Source: Branchiostoma lanceolatum (taxonomy: Eukaryota > Chordata > Leptocardii > Amphioxiformes > Branchiostomatidae). Taken from it: a DNA stretch of 64,000 nucleotides. This document shows, in pieces, positions 24,976 to 35,955 of the stretch. A program made the translations under genes and the position numbers. Under the pieces are notes generated by a model that made no database searches, was not told the DNA's origin, and saw nothing but the letters and a program-made list of their open reading frames with translations. The first letter of the stretch is position 1. The number at the start of each line of letters is the position of its first letter. The DNA lies in NCBI RefSeq assembly GCF_035083965.1, contig NC_089724.1:10100910-10164909 (forward strand), written 5' to 3'.

Positions 24976-26029
24976 CTAAGGTTGGGTTGCGAAACGTACT
25001 TCCTCTGCCAGTTTGATACGGTCTTTATGCAACCTATAGATCTGCTTGGAGATTAAGTGGCTCCCTCCCCTCTGAATATTGCCGAAGAAGCAGAAGTTTG
25101 ATGCCATCTTGAAATACCGTTATTATGACAAGGTTATGCGTTACGAATTATAATGATCTAAATTAAGAATCTACAGTTCTTTTCATAGCTTATTGGAGCA
25201 AATTGGGTCACAAAATCAAGTGAGTACAACTTCTTCTTTTTTTTACCAAGGAATAGCGTTATTCGTCTATCACAAATATAATTAAACTATAGAAATGTTG
25301 TTCAGTAGTGACACCTAGAGACTTCCCCGGTACTGCTGATTTCAATGTTTTAAACAGATGACATCATCCTGAGAGCGACACGCGGCATATCTAAGTCTAG
25401 AGATCTCAAATGATCTGACTTTGCTGCACTAATAATGCATTCAGTCCGACACAATATAGTACACGCGTGAGAAACACACTCTAACATGAAAGGGCATCAA
25501 ATTAAGTTGGGTACTATAAACTAGTAAATGTAGAAAGTCTACATAACAATGTAGAAATATAAACTGTGGATGTAAGGGTAAGTAGGGGTAGGAAAGTTCA
25601 GTCTAATTCAAAAAATTTAGTATTGATGATATATTTATGGATTCATAAAATGAATATTTCTGTTCATTTCTTGGGGCTTGGATGATACGGATATCGAGTA
25701 GACACACAGGTGGTGGGGAATCATACACATTAATAAGTTCACTGAGACATGTATTCGTCCGTTGACATCTCATAATAGCAAGAATTTTGTAATAGCTGTT
25801 GTTGATGGAAACCTTTACGTCGATTGCTCTCCGATGTCCTTCATTATGAAATAAATTCTGCGCTTCACGTCAGTCGTGAATAACAAGAATATCCCAATAG
25901 CTGTCAACGTTACTCAGTCTGTCCTTGATAGAAAAACAGTTATGTAGAAAAAAACATCGGCGTATTTAGAAAATTCTCCTTATGTTTTGAAGACAAGAGC
26001 TCACTTGATTTTCAAGGAATTACCTGATG

Positions 26030-26351
26030 ATGATGGACATCTAAAGATTCAGGAACAAATGTTGTTGACTGCAACAGTTATTAAAAAAGTCATGTAAAGA
26101 TCAGCCGCTGAATGCCTTTAACGTCAGAGAGGACCTTCATACGCAACAAAAACATTTTTCCTCGCTAAGATACCACGTTTTAGCCCCTGAATGATGGACA
26201 TCGAAAGCTTCAGGAACAAAAGTTGTTGACTGCAACAGTTATTAAAAACGTCAGGTAAAGATCAGCCGCTGAATGCCTTTAACGTCACAGAGGACCTTCA
26301 TACGCAACGACAACATTTTTTCCCGCTAAGATATGACGTTTTAGCTCCTGA
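26030..26351. repeat. 161-bp tandem duplication upstream of the GPCR
   Basis: Copy 1 spans 26030-26190 and copy 2 26191-26351. They share ATGATGGACATC, TTGTTGACTGCAACAGTTAT, AAGATCAGCCGCTGAATGCC and GAGGACCTTCATACGCAAC, with roughly a dozen differences. The array ends 88 bp before the GPCR start codon, so it sits where promoter or 5' leader would be. Confidence 0.85.
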
Positions 26352-26439
26352 ATTAATTAGCTATCTTTAGCCATTACGTGCCATTGAGTACGCTACTGTC
26401 TGGTTCAGCTAACTAGAAAGTGACTCTCCGCCTATCAAT

Positions 26440-27837
26440 ATGGAAGGAGAAACTGATGGTCCGTTAGAAGAAGATGGTGTCAACCATGTTCCATTTCTCG
26501 GGTCAACATCTCGAGATCTCCAGACGACATACCTCGTCTTTAGCCTAGTGCTGTCCGTGGGATCGGGGCTACTGCTCATTTTCTTGGTTTGGAAAAAAGA
26601 GCGTCTGCAAAAACCGAGCAACTTCCTCCGCTGCAACCTGGCTGTCGACGACATCATCTTCACCAGTTGCTTGATTCCCATCCGTATCTACGCACTTTTC
26701 AGGCAAGATGAGCACCTGTTTTGCTCGGCTAGATCACTGGTAGCACCCGTATTTCTTCTGTCTATGTCTAGTACCTACCTCATGATGGCGATAGATCTGT
26801 ATCATTTTGTGTGCAATCCTCTACACTACCACGACAAAGTCACCACAAAACGTGTGGTTGTGGGCATCTTGACCATTAGGGCATTCTCCTTGTTCTTCGG
26901 ACTGGCTCCCGTGGCTTTCGGCGGACTGCCCGAAAACAGCCTGTTTTGTGAGTACGACCCTGCAAACAGTGCTGCCGTATCTGCCATTTTCAGAAACATC
27001 AACTTGTTTGTCTTCTTACTTGCCACTCTCTCCGCTCTCGCGCTCTACTGCCGCGTCTTCAAGGAAGCCAGGAGACAACAGGAAAGGGACGAGAACCGCG
27101 ACCTGTGGGTCTTCCAGACCAAGGCATTCAAAACGATGGCGCCGCATGCCATTGTTCTGACTGTATCCGTAACTACTATCATTTTCCAGGTGGCCATGGC
27201 GCGAGCTTTGATCAGTAAAGAACAAATGTTGCAGTATGCCCTGATCGTCATTGATCACGTAGCCATCCTCCTGTTCCTGACGGTATCATCCATTGCCAAC
27301 CCCATCATACACAGCTTTCGGCTCCCAGAGTTTCGTCGAGCCTGTAAGGAGCTGTGTGGATTGCCGACCAAACAACCTGCAGCATCGGCACCGCGGCATC
27401 AGGACATGAGGATAGCCGCCATCGCTGGTCCCGATCGCGAGCAAGGCGCGCCGGCCACAGAATTGACGCCAGCTCGAACCTCTGCAAACAGCCTGAAGCC
27501 GACGGTGAAGGACGCACCTTCCGACCAAGCGCAAAAGCAGACACAGGCAGACATGAACCCGGGACTAGCGTATGGTACAGAGTACCGTGGCCATAGGAAC
27601 GCTTTAGAGCGACCATTCCATCTAACAGTAAGGGCAGAAGTACACGCTGAACCAACACCATGTTCCGGAGAGTACACCATGGACACTCTTCCCGAACAAC
27701 TGATCTTGGAGGCTGAATCAGCACACGTCTCTACATCAACGTTGAACACCGCGACCGAGGGGGCAACAGTACGACACACCGTGAACCGGTTCGCTTCAGG
27801 GCGCCCACTCGCGCGTCCGAAGTTGGCCTGGGAGTGA
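26440..27837 (+). CDS. Atypical rhodopsin-like (class A) GPCR, single exon
   Basis: 465 aa without introns. Seven hydrophobic segments: ~30-51, 62-87, 98-124, 138-160, 182-206, 232-257 and 265-291. Class A landmarks: LAVDD in TM2 (D70 or D71), C95 paired with C170 in the second extracellular loop, a short third intracellular loop, and NPIIH at the end of TM7 (287-291). Departures: the DRY motif reads DLY (119-121), the TM7 tyrosine is His, TM6 lacks CWxP, and the TM1 asparagine is not apparent. The C-terminal tail (~150 residues) is hydrophilic and rich in Ala, Thr, Glu and Arg. Ligand unknown. Single-exon orphan receptors are common in lancelets, but loss of the DRY arginine suggests unusual or absent G-protein activation. 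The start is the first Met and precedes TM1 by a plausible ~30-residue N-terminus. Confidence 0.85.
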   Translation: MEGETDGPLEEDGVNHVPFLGSTSRDLQTTYLVFSLVLSVGSGLLLIFLVWKKERLQKPSNFLRCNLAVDDIIFTSCLIPIRIYALFRQDEHLFCSARSLVAPVFLLSMSSTYLMMAIDLYHFVCNPLHYHDKVTTKRVVVGILTIRAFSLFFGLAPVAFGGLPENSLFCEYDPANSAAVSAIFRNINLFVFLLATLSALALYCRVFKEARRQQERDENRDLWVFQTKAFKTMAPHAIVLTVSVTTIIFQVAMARALISKEQMLQYALIVIDHVAILLFLTVSSIANPIIHSFRLPEFRRACKELCGLPTKQPAASAPRHQDMRIAAIAGPDREQGAPATELTPARTSANSLKPTVKDAPSDQAQKQTQADMNPGLAYGTEYRGHRNALERPFHLTVRAEVHAEPTPCSGEYTMDTLPEQLILEAESAHVSTSTLNTATEGATVRHTVNRFASGRPLARPKLAWE

Positions 27838-29156
27838 AATGAATTTGGACAAGTGAAGAACTACCCACGAACAACAGTGTCAGTGCAAGTATATGTCGAC
27901 GTACTTCGCAAACACATGTTGATCTGGAAAATGAAAACTGAGTAATCTGGACAATAGCTTGCCCAGCCACCTCGGGCACCTCTGCCGCTCGTTCCCGCCC
28001 GGTCAGCCCGCGCACTCCGACATCGGAACGGCCTCTAGCCCACGGGGACGGCGGACCCCCTTCCATTTCAGCACCAAGGACGTCACCCGCGGACGAATCT
28101 GCAGCGTACCATCGCCCATCCACTAAGGCAGAGGTAGGCTTGTTTGTACAAATTTAGTCAGACATTTGACATCCACAGCGCGTGGGACTGAAGACTGTTT
28201 CAGGTTATGTTGTCTGTTCATAACATGCCGTTTTAATGTTCTTGTATGAGTAACATTTATTGATGCCCTCATAACAAATACGAAGAGGGGGTTTCGGACC
28301 ATCTCAAATAATTTATTTCTCTAAGCGTACATTTGCAAGGTTTTGACTCCACTGTTCAAAAGAATCCCCAAATCTAAACTGCAGACCGCGATTTTATTGA
28401 GTTGAATATGTACTCATGCCTGTACAGAAAACTAGAACGATTCCTAGAGCTCGAGGATACACATTTAGTGGCTCCATTTCATTCGAGTTGCTGTAAGAAT
28501 TTACTGAATTTGTATAACTTTGATTGATGTACAGATAGATGTACGATTGCTTACATGCTTGTTCCAGTTCACCATTAGCGTCCGTTAACCTTTATCCATC
28601 TAATTACCATTTATTCGTCACTTTCACAAACGGTAATGATTTAAGACAGTTGCTGAAGCAAAATTAATCATATTCAATGTAAGTGTACTTTAGGAATGTA
28701 GCGATTTAATGACTATTTTCACACCTCTGTAATCTTGCACACTGCAGTTCACAGTTCTGACGTTACAATTTTACAATCTGCATGCGACTCTTGGAGGAAT
28801 CGCCCACGACGTAACGCATGATTTTTCGCGGCAATGCTTTAGGTTAAACTAATCAATAACTTGAGTAAAAATAACAAGAGTACTCCATAAAGTTGCTTTT
28901 GCCAACCTGTTACTGGACTAGATATGCCTTCCATCAATAAGAGAACTTGATACACTCTAATTTTCTCTGTGAAATGAAAACGCCACCATCTTTCATAACG
29001 GCGGCTTTCCGTGACTCCGCCATAGTTACGTAATAAGCAAGATGACTCCGCCCCCAATTCAAAATGCAAACACCCTGTTGTGCATACAATCACATGACTC
29101 AACGACAACACAAATACTGGTTTTGCAAGGGGTGGGTAAGTTGCAACAATTGAATA

Positions 29157-29930
29157 TAATAGACCAATCCCAAAGCCACGCCCCCTGTTCGATTTCGAGC
29201 ACCTCCGTCAAAAACAGGGTTTGACGGACCAAACATGGCCGCCGCGGCTAGGTTGAAAATAATGCCACTGACTTCGGTTTAGCTTTTGTGGCACTGAAAC
29301 CCTTTCAAAGAGGGCCAAATAAGAATGCTATGTCTTCTTTGTTGACGGCTGTATCCACCGGGTAGAGTTGTTTAAGGAGGGGGTAGGTGTAGTGGCGGTG
29401 AGAGCGTAATGTTTTCGGTCAATGTTAGAGCGGTATGCACCGCATAGCTTTCCCTTGTTGGTGGACATCAGGGCCCAGTTTCTGACAAGCAGCCGATGCA
29501 CGTGTAAAACAGGGTTCGTATATCTGTGACAGGGTTCCCACTGTATTGACTGCATGCATAACAGCTGCATGGTATTTATTAACTAAGAATTAAAATGCAT
29601 CCTTTTACTTCCCTGTTCACTTTCAAGTTAACCAGTTTCACACACCAGTAACTGAAGATACGAAACTCTGCGCCAGCGGACTATGTAGTAGTCAGCATGT
29701 GGTACAAGCTTCCTATCCTTGAGTGCCCGATCTATTTTCTTTTTAAATTCGTTTTTGTTCTGAGCATGCATTCAACCAATACAGTGGAAAACCTGTCCCA
29801 GATATACGTACCCTGCTTTACACGTGCCATTTCTGCCCCGCCAACGCTGTTTTTGACGGAGGTGGGCTGAATAGAACAGGGGGTTCTATTGGTCTTCTAT
29901 TCGTTCGATATGGTGTTCGACAGGATCGGT
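29157..29930. repeat. Inverted repeat with widely spaced ~60-90-bp arms
   Basis: The left arm (~29159-29220: AGACCAAT...CCCCCTGTTC..CACCTCCGTCAAAAACAG) is mirrored at ~29847-29925 (CTGTTTTTGACGGAGGTGGG..GAACAGGGGG..ATTGGTCTTCTA). The ~630 bp between arms has no long open frame. Probably a foldback or MITE-type element. Confidence 0.55.
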
Positions 29931-31400
29931 CTATTCTGCACTGTTGGTTGGCGACAGAATACGTATAGGGCGTATTCAGTCACGTGACCCTCCCCCTAGC
30001 AACGAGTACTGGCGGCCATGTTGGTGCTCACTTGATAGTGGAGCCCTATGGAACTCTCTGTATAAATAGCAGATGTTTTCTACGCCATTCACAATTTCCC
30101 TTCGAAACGTTTTGTCTCACAATCATTGTGTTTTGCCTCGTGGTCAGATGTTTGATTGGGACTGATAAAGCACACACTGATCGGGTAACAGTAAGATTGG
30201 TTTGGCGTTTCTCGTGTAGGTAAGGGAAAATACGAAGGGACTAACGACTGAAACAAAAGTGGATTTCTGACATACGAACAGCGGATCTAAATAGTTGAAG
30301 TTTGAGAATCAACGTGAGTGTATGGAAACCTTTGTATCTGGTCGAAAAGCAAATTACAGGCCCGTCGTGTAACACAGTGGCGGCACCGTGTAGCCGTTGC
30401 TTGAGATACGTTCGTAAACTGGGGGGTCTTTCAACGTCGAACTTTCCCGATCATAACGTACTCCCTGTCAACAAAATTTTTCACGACACTCAAGACACTG
30501 TACTACGTGGTTGCAGGCCTTGGAACACTTGTATGCTGTGAACTGATTTTATGCGTACTCTGTAAACAGTTTAGCGGCCATGTTTGTAGGCAGCTGGGGA
30601 AAACCTTTCCTCGCTCGTCGATAATGGGTCATTTCCAGTAGGTGAAATTGAATTTTTGTAACGAAAAGGATGTGAGGCTGGAGACTCTTTGCGTATAATA
30701 AAACAGCGATCAGACGACTTCGCATTCCTTGGAAATTTAGAGAGCGCCGGACACCGAGACATTCTTCAGGATTCTTTCGAATCTAGAACAATGTCAGTGG
30801 CGGCATTTTTTTCGTGGTTGTGCCGCCACCTGACACCGACTTCCGGACCAGCGGCGCCCTTTAGTCTTTTCCGTAAACATTGGACTTTTATATTCTCCTC
30901 CAATATTCGTCAGAACGGTAGATTTTACTGACATTTTCACCATGCAACAAGTGCTTTTGTCACAAGTACACGAGTCAGAACTACCATATTTCACGCGGTA
31001 TTCGCCAAAATTTTCTTAAATCAAATTTGTTTTTAATCCAAAACATCCGGGAGACAGTATAACATAAACATCGAAAGTGTAAAAGATGCTCCATGATATC
31101 AGCACCTAACAGACAAAGATACTGGTTCAAAATTTTGCTAAACGGGTGCCACTTGGCTATTGCCCTGAAAAATGACAGATAAAGGTTAACGGACGTTGAC
31201 TGAAATTAAAAAAAAACAGACAGATAAATGTACAGGTAAATATGTGTGCGTCAAAATGTAATAAGACAGTAGCTCCTAAACTTAAAACTAAACATATTTA
31301 ATATCTTGACTATTACCTTAAGTCAGATTATATGACTTGACGACGGAGAATTTTAACACTATTCTAGCTCCTCGCTATTGCTATTTCAATGTAGTTATTT

Positions 31401-31636
31401 GAAAATTGCTGTTATGTTACGTACTATTGACACGTAGTTTTTCATGCAGTTGCAGTGAAATAATAACGATAATAACGAGATCCGATAATTACGCGATTGA
31501 TCAGATGTACTAATACATCAGAGGATGTGCGATATAAGGCATTTTAACGAAAAGGTATATATGATAATGATGAGAATTGTTGTTATGTTACGTACTATTT
31601 ACACGTAGTTTGTCATGCAGTTGCAGTGCAATAAAG
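31401..31636. repeat. Direct repeat, two ~63-bp copies
   Basis: Copies at 31401-31463 and ~31572-31636 share TGTTATGTTACGTACTATT.ACACGTAGTTT.TCATGCAGTTGCAGTG. The period is ~171 bp. Confidence 0.8.
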
Positions 31637-31880
31637 TTTGGTGTCAGATATTGGCTTCCTCGTATTTTGGAAAACGTGTATCATGATCGGTTCGCAGTTT
31701 TAGGCTATCATTCAATTATTTGTCAGAAGACATAAACCCTAGTGTAAAAAGTCCCGGTTACAATCGCTTTTACAAAAATGGTCTGGTACTACGCTTAAGC
31801 CCAGGTCTACAACGTCTGTGCAGTGAAGGTTGGATATAATTCATTACCTCCATGCAAAACGAGATTATATTTCAGCCAGT

Positions 31881-31889
31881 TGCGCGCGC

Positions 31890-31974
<85 letters not shown>

Positions 31975-32230
31975 CAGCCCGACAAGGCTTGGATGGATTG
32001 TTCTGAGACTTGATACGTAGGTAAGTTTTGTGATGCGGCCTCTAATTGATTAGATTCCGGGGCCCCTAGCGGCTTGTTATGATATTGCAGTCGAACCTAT
32101 TTTTGTATCTTTTGATTTGAACAATCCAGAAAGAAGTGACGTAGGTTTGGCACCCCTAGCAGCTTGTTCTGGAACTACAGGATCTAGGAGCGTTCCGAAA
32201 CCCTAGGCCAAACTAGGGCTCACTTGAAAG
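31881..32230. repeat. GT microsatellite with associated dispersed repeat
   Basis: About 40 GT units (31891-31972) are followed by a degenerate sequence (GGATGGATTGTT..GACTTGATACGTAGG, GGGGCCCCTAGCGGCTTGTT, CTATTTTTGTATCTTTTGA) that resembles stretches behind GT-rich runs at 35070-35460 and 44640-44940. Confidence 0.6.
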
Positions 32231-32983
32231 GTCTCTTAGCAATCTGACAGCCGCTTTGAAATACCGTGCTTTGTTCCAGAGTTACGCGTGTTTAAAGGTA
32301 CTGTTGGTACTTTATGTGAACGAGTCTCATAGCAGATTCTAAACTTTTAAAATGTATAGTCACCTCTTATTAGTCTGACACTGCTATTTCATTACTGTGT
32401 GTTTGCCAATCCGGCCGTACATGACAGGACACGCGCTCTGCGCAGTGCTGCATGTTTTCATTCAACAAGACTAATCAATATACGGCTTCTATTTTTTCTT
32501 TCTTCAAATATTTTCTCTCTCTCCGTACGTATATGATCGCCCTATAGTCACCCCATGTTTGATACATGTCTACGCCGGAAATTCAATGTTTGTTATATAT
32601 TTATACGATTAATTAGAATTTAGGTTATGTCAAAAGCCGTTTTAGAATACTGTAAGACAATTGTTTGTACAAGTTTCCAACTCAAAGACATTTTTATAGA
32701 TATACACGTATTAAACTTCGTTATGGGCAGTGACCCTTATTTGTGGAAATACGAACCGTCTGTCTACCTGTCTGTCTGTCTCTCTATCTGTAAGCCACTC
32801 CGGCTTCGAATGTTTCAGTTTCAAAGTATCTTTGGGCAACAACATATCAAACGTTTCTTAAAGTAACCCAACAACAGCTCAGACACTATGAATGAAGGTT
32901 TCTTGCGTAATTCTACATTTATTCGACCATCATTACTGAGCACCCTTCACGTGCCAGCCGTGGACCCCTTCATATTCGAGAAT

Positions 32984-34865
32984 TCAACCTGTGATGACGT
33001 CGATGGGGCCGTCGGGGCCATCTGTGACTTTAGGGACATCGGTTATGTCGTTACCGTCGGTGACGTCGTATCCGTCAGTGACGTCGTAACCGTCGGTGAC
33101 GTCGAAACCGTCGGTGACGTCAGTGACTTTGGGGATGTCTGTTACGTCGGGGCGGTCGGTGCCGTCCGTGACTTTGGGAACGTCGGTGACGCTGGGGGCG
33201 TCGGGGACGTCGGTGACGTCAGTGACTTTGGGAACGTCAGTGGCACTTGGGGCGCTGGTGGGGTCCACTGAAACAAGGGAGAAAAAACAGGTAAAACATC
33301 ATCTGTTACTTTGATACATATTGTGTTGTCCTTTGTTATGATTGACACTGGCTTCGCTATTAATAACCAAACATCAACCATCCACAAAATCATTTTCAAA
33401 AGCATGACAATAACGTGTAGATAACATGATTGGACCGCATCATATCTTTTACAGCCATGTACTTTGTTATTATTTGAAAAACAAAACATTTGCTGCAGAT
33501 GTTTACATCATTTCCTTCATGTCGTGTGCATATATCCGTTACTAAATGTTAGCCCACAACCGGTAATGGCTTGATTACATAGCCCTTGCCTTACTCTCCA
33601 CGTTCGGCAGCACGGAATTAAAGTAAACAGAAAACGTAAAACAATGATGGTTAGATTGATAGTAGAGCCAAGGCAAGGAAAGGGAAACGTGACGACAAAA
33701 AGACAGTTTTTTAGTCATTGTTTTTTTCTCACTTGCAACGTATTGGAATAACGTCATGTTATTGGGTAATGGATGACGGTTAAGGGCCAAATTGGCCCTA
33801 GCTTATTTTGATCTGTTCTTTGTAATCAGCAATGGCTTGAAACCTGTTATCTAACATCATTCAACTGCAATGTTGCCTATTAACGTAACATTTATTGCTA
33901 TCTTTTAAAGTTACTTATTCAAGTTAAGCTGAATGCCTTTGCTCAACACGATACAAACAATCGGTATAAAAGAGAGAGAGAAACGAATTCCATGTCGTTC
34001 AAATGCGCCAAAGCACCCAATGCCAAATACGACTTGCTTACTGCTGTACAGTACAGTTAATGTACCCAGATAGAGGCCAGTTTCCCTCACCTGCACACAA
34101 GGCAATCTTGTCGTGGTGGAAGGCCCCGAACAGGTTGGAGGCTGTCTGAAAGTCCGTTCCGTAGGCGCTGTCCCCGCTCCAGCTCCCGGGGTTGTACACA
34201 AACGTGTCGTCCAGCTGTTGACAGTACCTGGGGATGGTGTGGCCGCACAAGGCGAGAGACAGGACGGTCGGGGTGTGGCAGCTCAGGTGCCCGCCGTCGA
34301 CGTTAAAGCTGATGCATCCTGGTGTCCAGTGTCTGCCGTGGTCACAGGTTTCACTCACGTCATAGCAGGGGTAGCTCATTCCCGCTGCCTCACACGTCGC
34401 CTTGACGTTGGTATTGGACATGACCCCTGGAGAAGGAACCTTGAAGAATTCCCAACCATCTATGGTTGTCAGAAACTCCTGTCCTGCATGAAAAAGACAA
34501 ATTGCAATATCATAGGCTTTGTTTTGACCTTTCGTGCTTGATTCTGAACACATGTACACTGATACCGAACACACATGCACCGTTCCTTCGTAGACCGGTA
34601 AATATTGCGACGTGGAAGAAGTAGAGGGCGTCAAGTCATAAGTCTATAGAGTTGTGAAATTAAATTTCAACTATCTTGTATTTTGCGGGATTTTCTGTGA
34701 GGTTGTCTGTTATGATTCCCTCCCCCCGTCAAGATTCTCGCCGATCTTCTTGTTATGGTCTTACCTAAGCATCAACACGAACTAAATTTACATGATGTTC
34801 TACCGACCTTGTGAAGAGGCCGTCCAGGCCAAAGTAGCGGCGGAGAATAGCAAATGTTTCCACAT
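32984..34865 (-). CDS. Gene D: short secreted 8-Cys protein with Asp/Thr repeat tail
   Basis: Three exons, phase-1 introns: 34865-34808 (signal peptide MWKHLLFSAATLAWTASS), 34483-34091 (one 8-Cys module, 131 codons: QEFLTTIDGWEFFKV, ATCEAAGMSYPC, ALCGH, LDDTFVY, KIALCAG) and 33267-32984; 244 aa. The last exon encodes ~94 residues dominated by VTDVPKVTDG, DVTDGYDVTDG and related repeats ending in ITG. AATAAA on the minus strand at 32918-32923, 61 bp past the stop, supports this as the true 3' end. The acidic, Thr-rich tail could be O-glycosylated or bind cations (inference). Against A-C it lacks the second module and all EGF and lectin domains. Confidence 0.8.
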
Positions 34866-34953
34866 CTCTGCTGTCTGTTGAGTCACTTGATAACACGCCG
34901 TGAAGTGAGTCTGTGAGGGGCCGTTTTTACACCGACGTTTATGTGGTTGTCTC

Positions 34954-34973
34954 AAGGTCATGGGAATCACACA
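34954..34973 (-). promoter_or_regulatory. Shared upstream motif of gene D
   Basis: On the minus strand this reads TGTGTGATTCCCATGACCTT, 89-108 bp before the ATG. A TATA-like GTAAAAACGG follows at ~34921-34930, then CCTCACAGACTCAC, similar to the gene C leader. Confidence 0.65.
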
Positions 34974-35069
34974 GATGTCTGGCCGGTAGGAAGGTCACTG
35001 TGTCGCAGTCTGTTTGACACCACTAGAATGCATTTCAACTTTACAAAAAACATTATTTGTTTGTTATTT

Positions 35070-35132
35070 GTGTGCGTGCGTGTCTGCGTGCGTTTGTTTG
35101 TATGTGTGTGCGTCTCTCTCTCTCTCTCTCTG

Positions 35133-35174
<42 letters not shown>

Positions 35175-35460
35175 TCTGTATGTGTGTCTATGTGTCTACA
35201 CTTCCGTCTATTTTTGCTGGCATAACTAAAAAAACTATAGATGGATTTTAACGGTATTTGGTGTGTGGTATTGGGAAGATGAAAATGAAGATCCTTCTAG
35301 CGACTTCCCTTGGTTTTGCAGTGGCAGTTTCTGTATCTTCTGTCCCGACAAACTTATTAAGATATTGTTTGTTTTTTTGGTGGCAGAAAGCCTTTGACTT
35401 CGACAAGAAGTGGCGAGGGCTTTGGCTCTCTATATGTAGCACCTAATTTCGGAGCTGCAG
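35070..35460. repeat. GT/CT-rich microsatellite and dispersed repeat
   Basis: TGTGTGCG..TCTCTCTC..(TG)n is followed by GGCATAACTAAAAAAACTATAGATGGATTTTAACGGTATTTGG-type sequence. This parallels 44640-44940 (GCATAACTGGCACCTCTGG, GGATTACGATATTTGGTATGTGGG, TGGCAGA). Confidence 0.55.
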
Positions 35461-35728
35461 GGGTGTTTTGTTAAAAACATTGGAAAGCAGAGGAAAACTA
35501 GGAAAATTGACTGCTGCATTGTTGATTTTGAGTGTCTTCATCATTTTGATGCTGAAAAACGCAATTTACAATACTGCATACTGACACGTATTCTTTGCTT
35601 GCATTTCCGTGGGGTCTACTCATCAACTTCTAGCAATTGTTGTTTGCTGTTACCAATTGAGATTTGCTCTCTTTAACCATTCCTATAGACAGTGCACCAT
35701 ACGGGTCTACCTGAGAGTTTGTGACTTA

Positions 35729-35955
35729 AAGTCCCCTCTCACTGGACCCGCGGCACGTTGGCGGCGTCGCTGCGTCCTAAACTGGATTTGTGCTACCCTT
35801 GACTTCATAATGGGAATATCATTCAAAACGTACGAGTATGACCAAAAAGACAACAAAACACACAAAGCTTAAATTTGCCGATGAAAGTGCTTTGTCAATT
35901 CGATCGGCCGCAGCGACGCCGCCAGCGTGCCGCGGGTCCAGTGAGAGGGGGACTT
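35729..35955. mobile_element. GC-ended MITE, 227 bp
   Basis: Long terminal inverted repeats: AAGTCCCCTCTCACTGGACC.. at the left and ..GGTCCAGTGAGAGGGGGACTT at the right, continuing inward as CGGCACGTTGGCGGCGTCGCTGCG. A second, more decayed copy is at 60322-60562, sharing the internal GAGTATGACC.AAAGACAACAAA.CACACAAAGC. Confidence 0.75.

Larger units (their letters stand above)
22771..26439. other. Intergenic region between gene C and the GPCR
   Basis: AT-rich with several small repeats: an imperfect inverted repeat (23896-24115), a 65-bp tandem duplication (24846-24975) and a 161-bp tandem duplication just before the GPCR (26030-26351). No coding exon is recognised. Confidence 0.55.
27838..32983. 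other. Intergenic region between the GPCR and gene D
   Basis: No convincing gene. It contains a long-spaced inverted repeat (29157-29930), a TATA-like TATAAATAG (30061-30069) followed by a consensus-like donor (GTAGGTAAGG, ~30215), several ATGGCCGC words (29229-29243, 30011-30024, 30573-30586), a direct repeat (31401-31636) and a GT microsatellite with a dispersed repeat behind it (31881-32230). The gene D polyadenylation signal is at 32918-32923 (minus). Confidence 0.5.

Noticed and set aside
31823-32020. Plus-strand frame over the GT microsatellite
   Set aside because: Alternating Val/Cys translation of a dinucleotide repeat; not a gene.
32888-33271. Plus-strand frame of 127 codons (GDVVTVGDV repeats)
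   Set aside because: Mirror image of the gene D terminal exon, which has the correct phase, acceptor, stop and polyadenylation signal on the minus strand.
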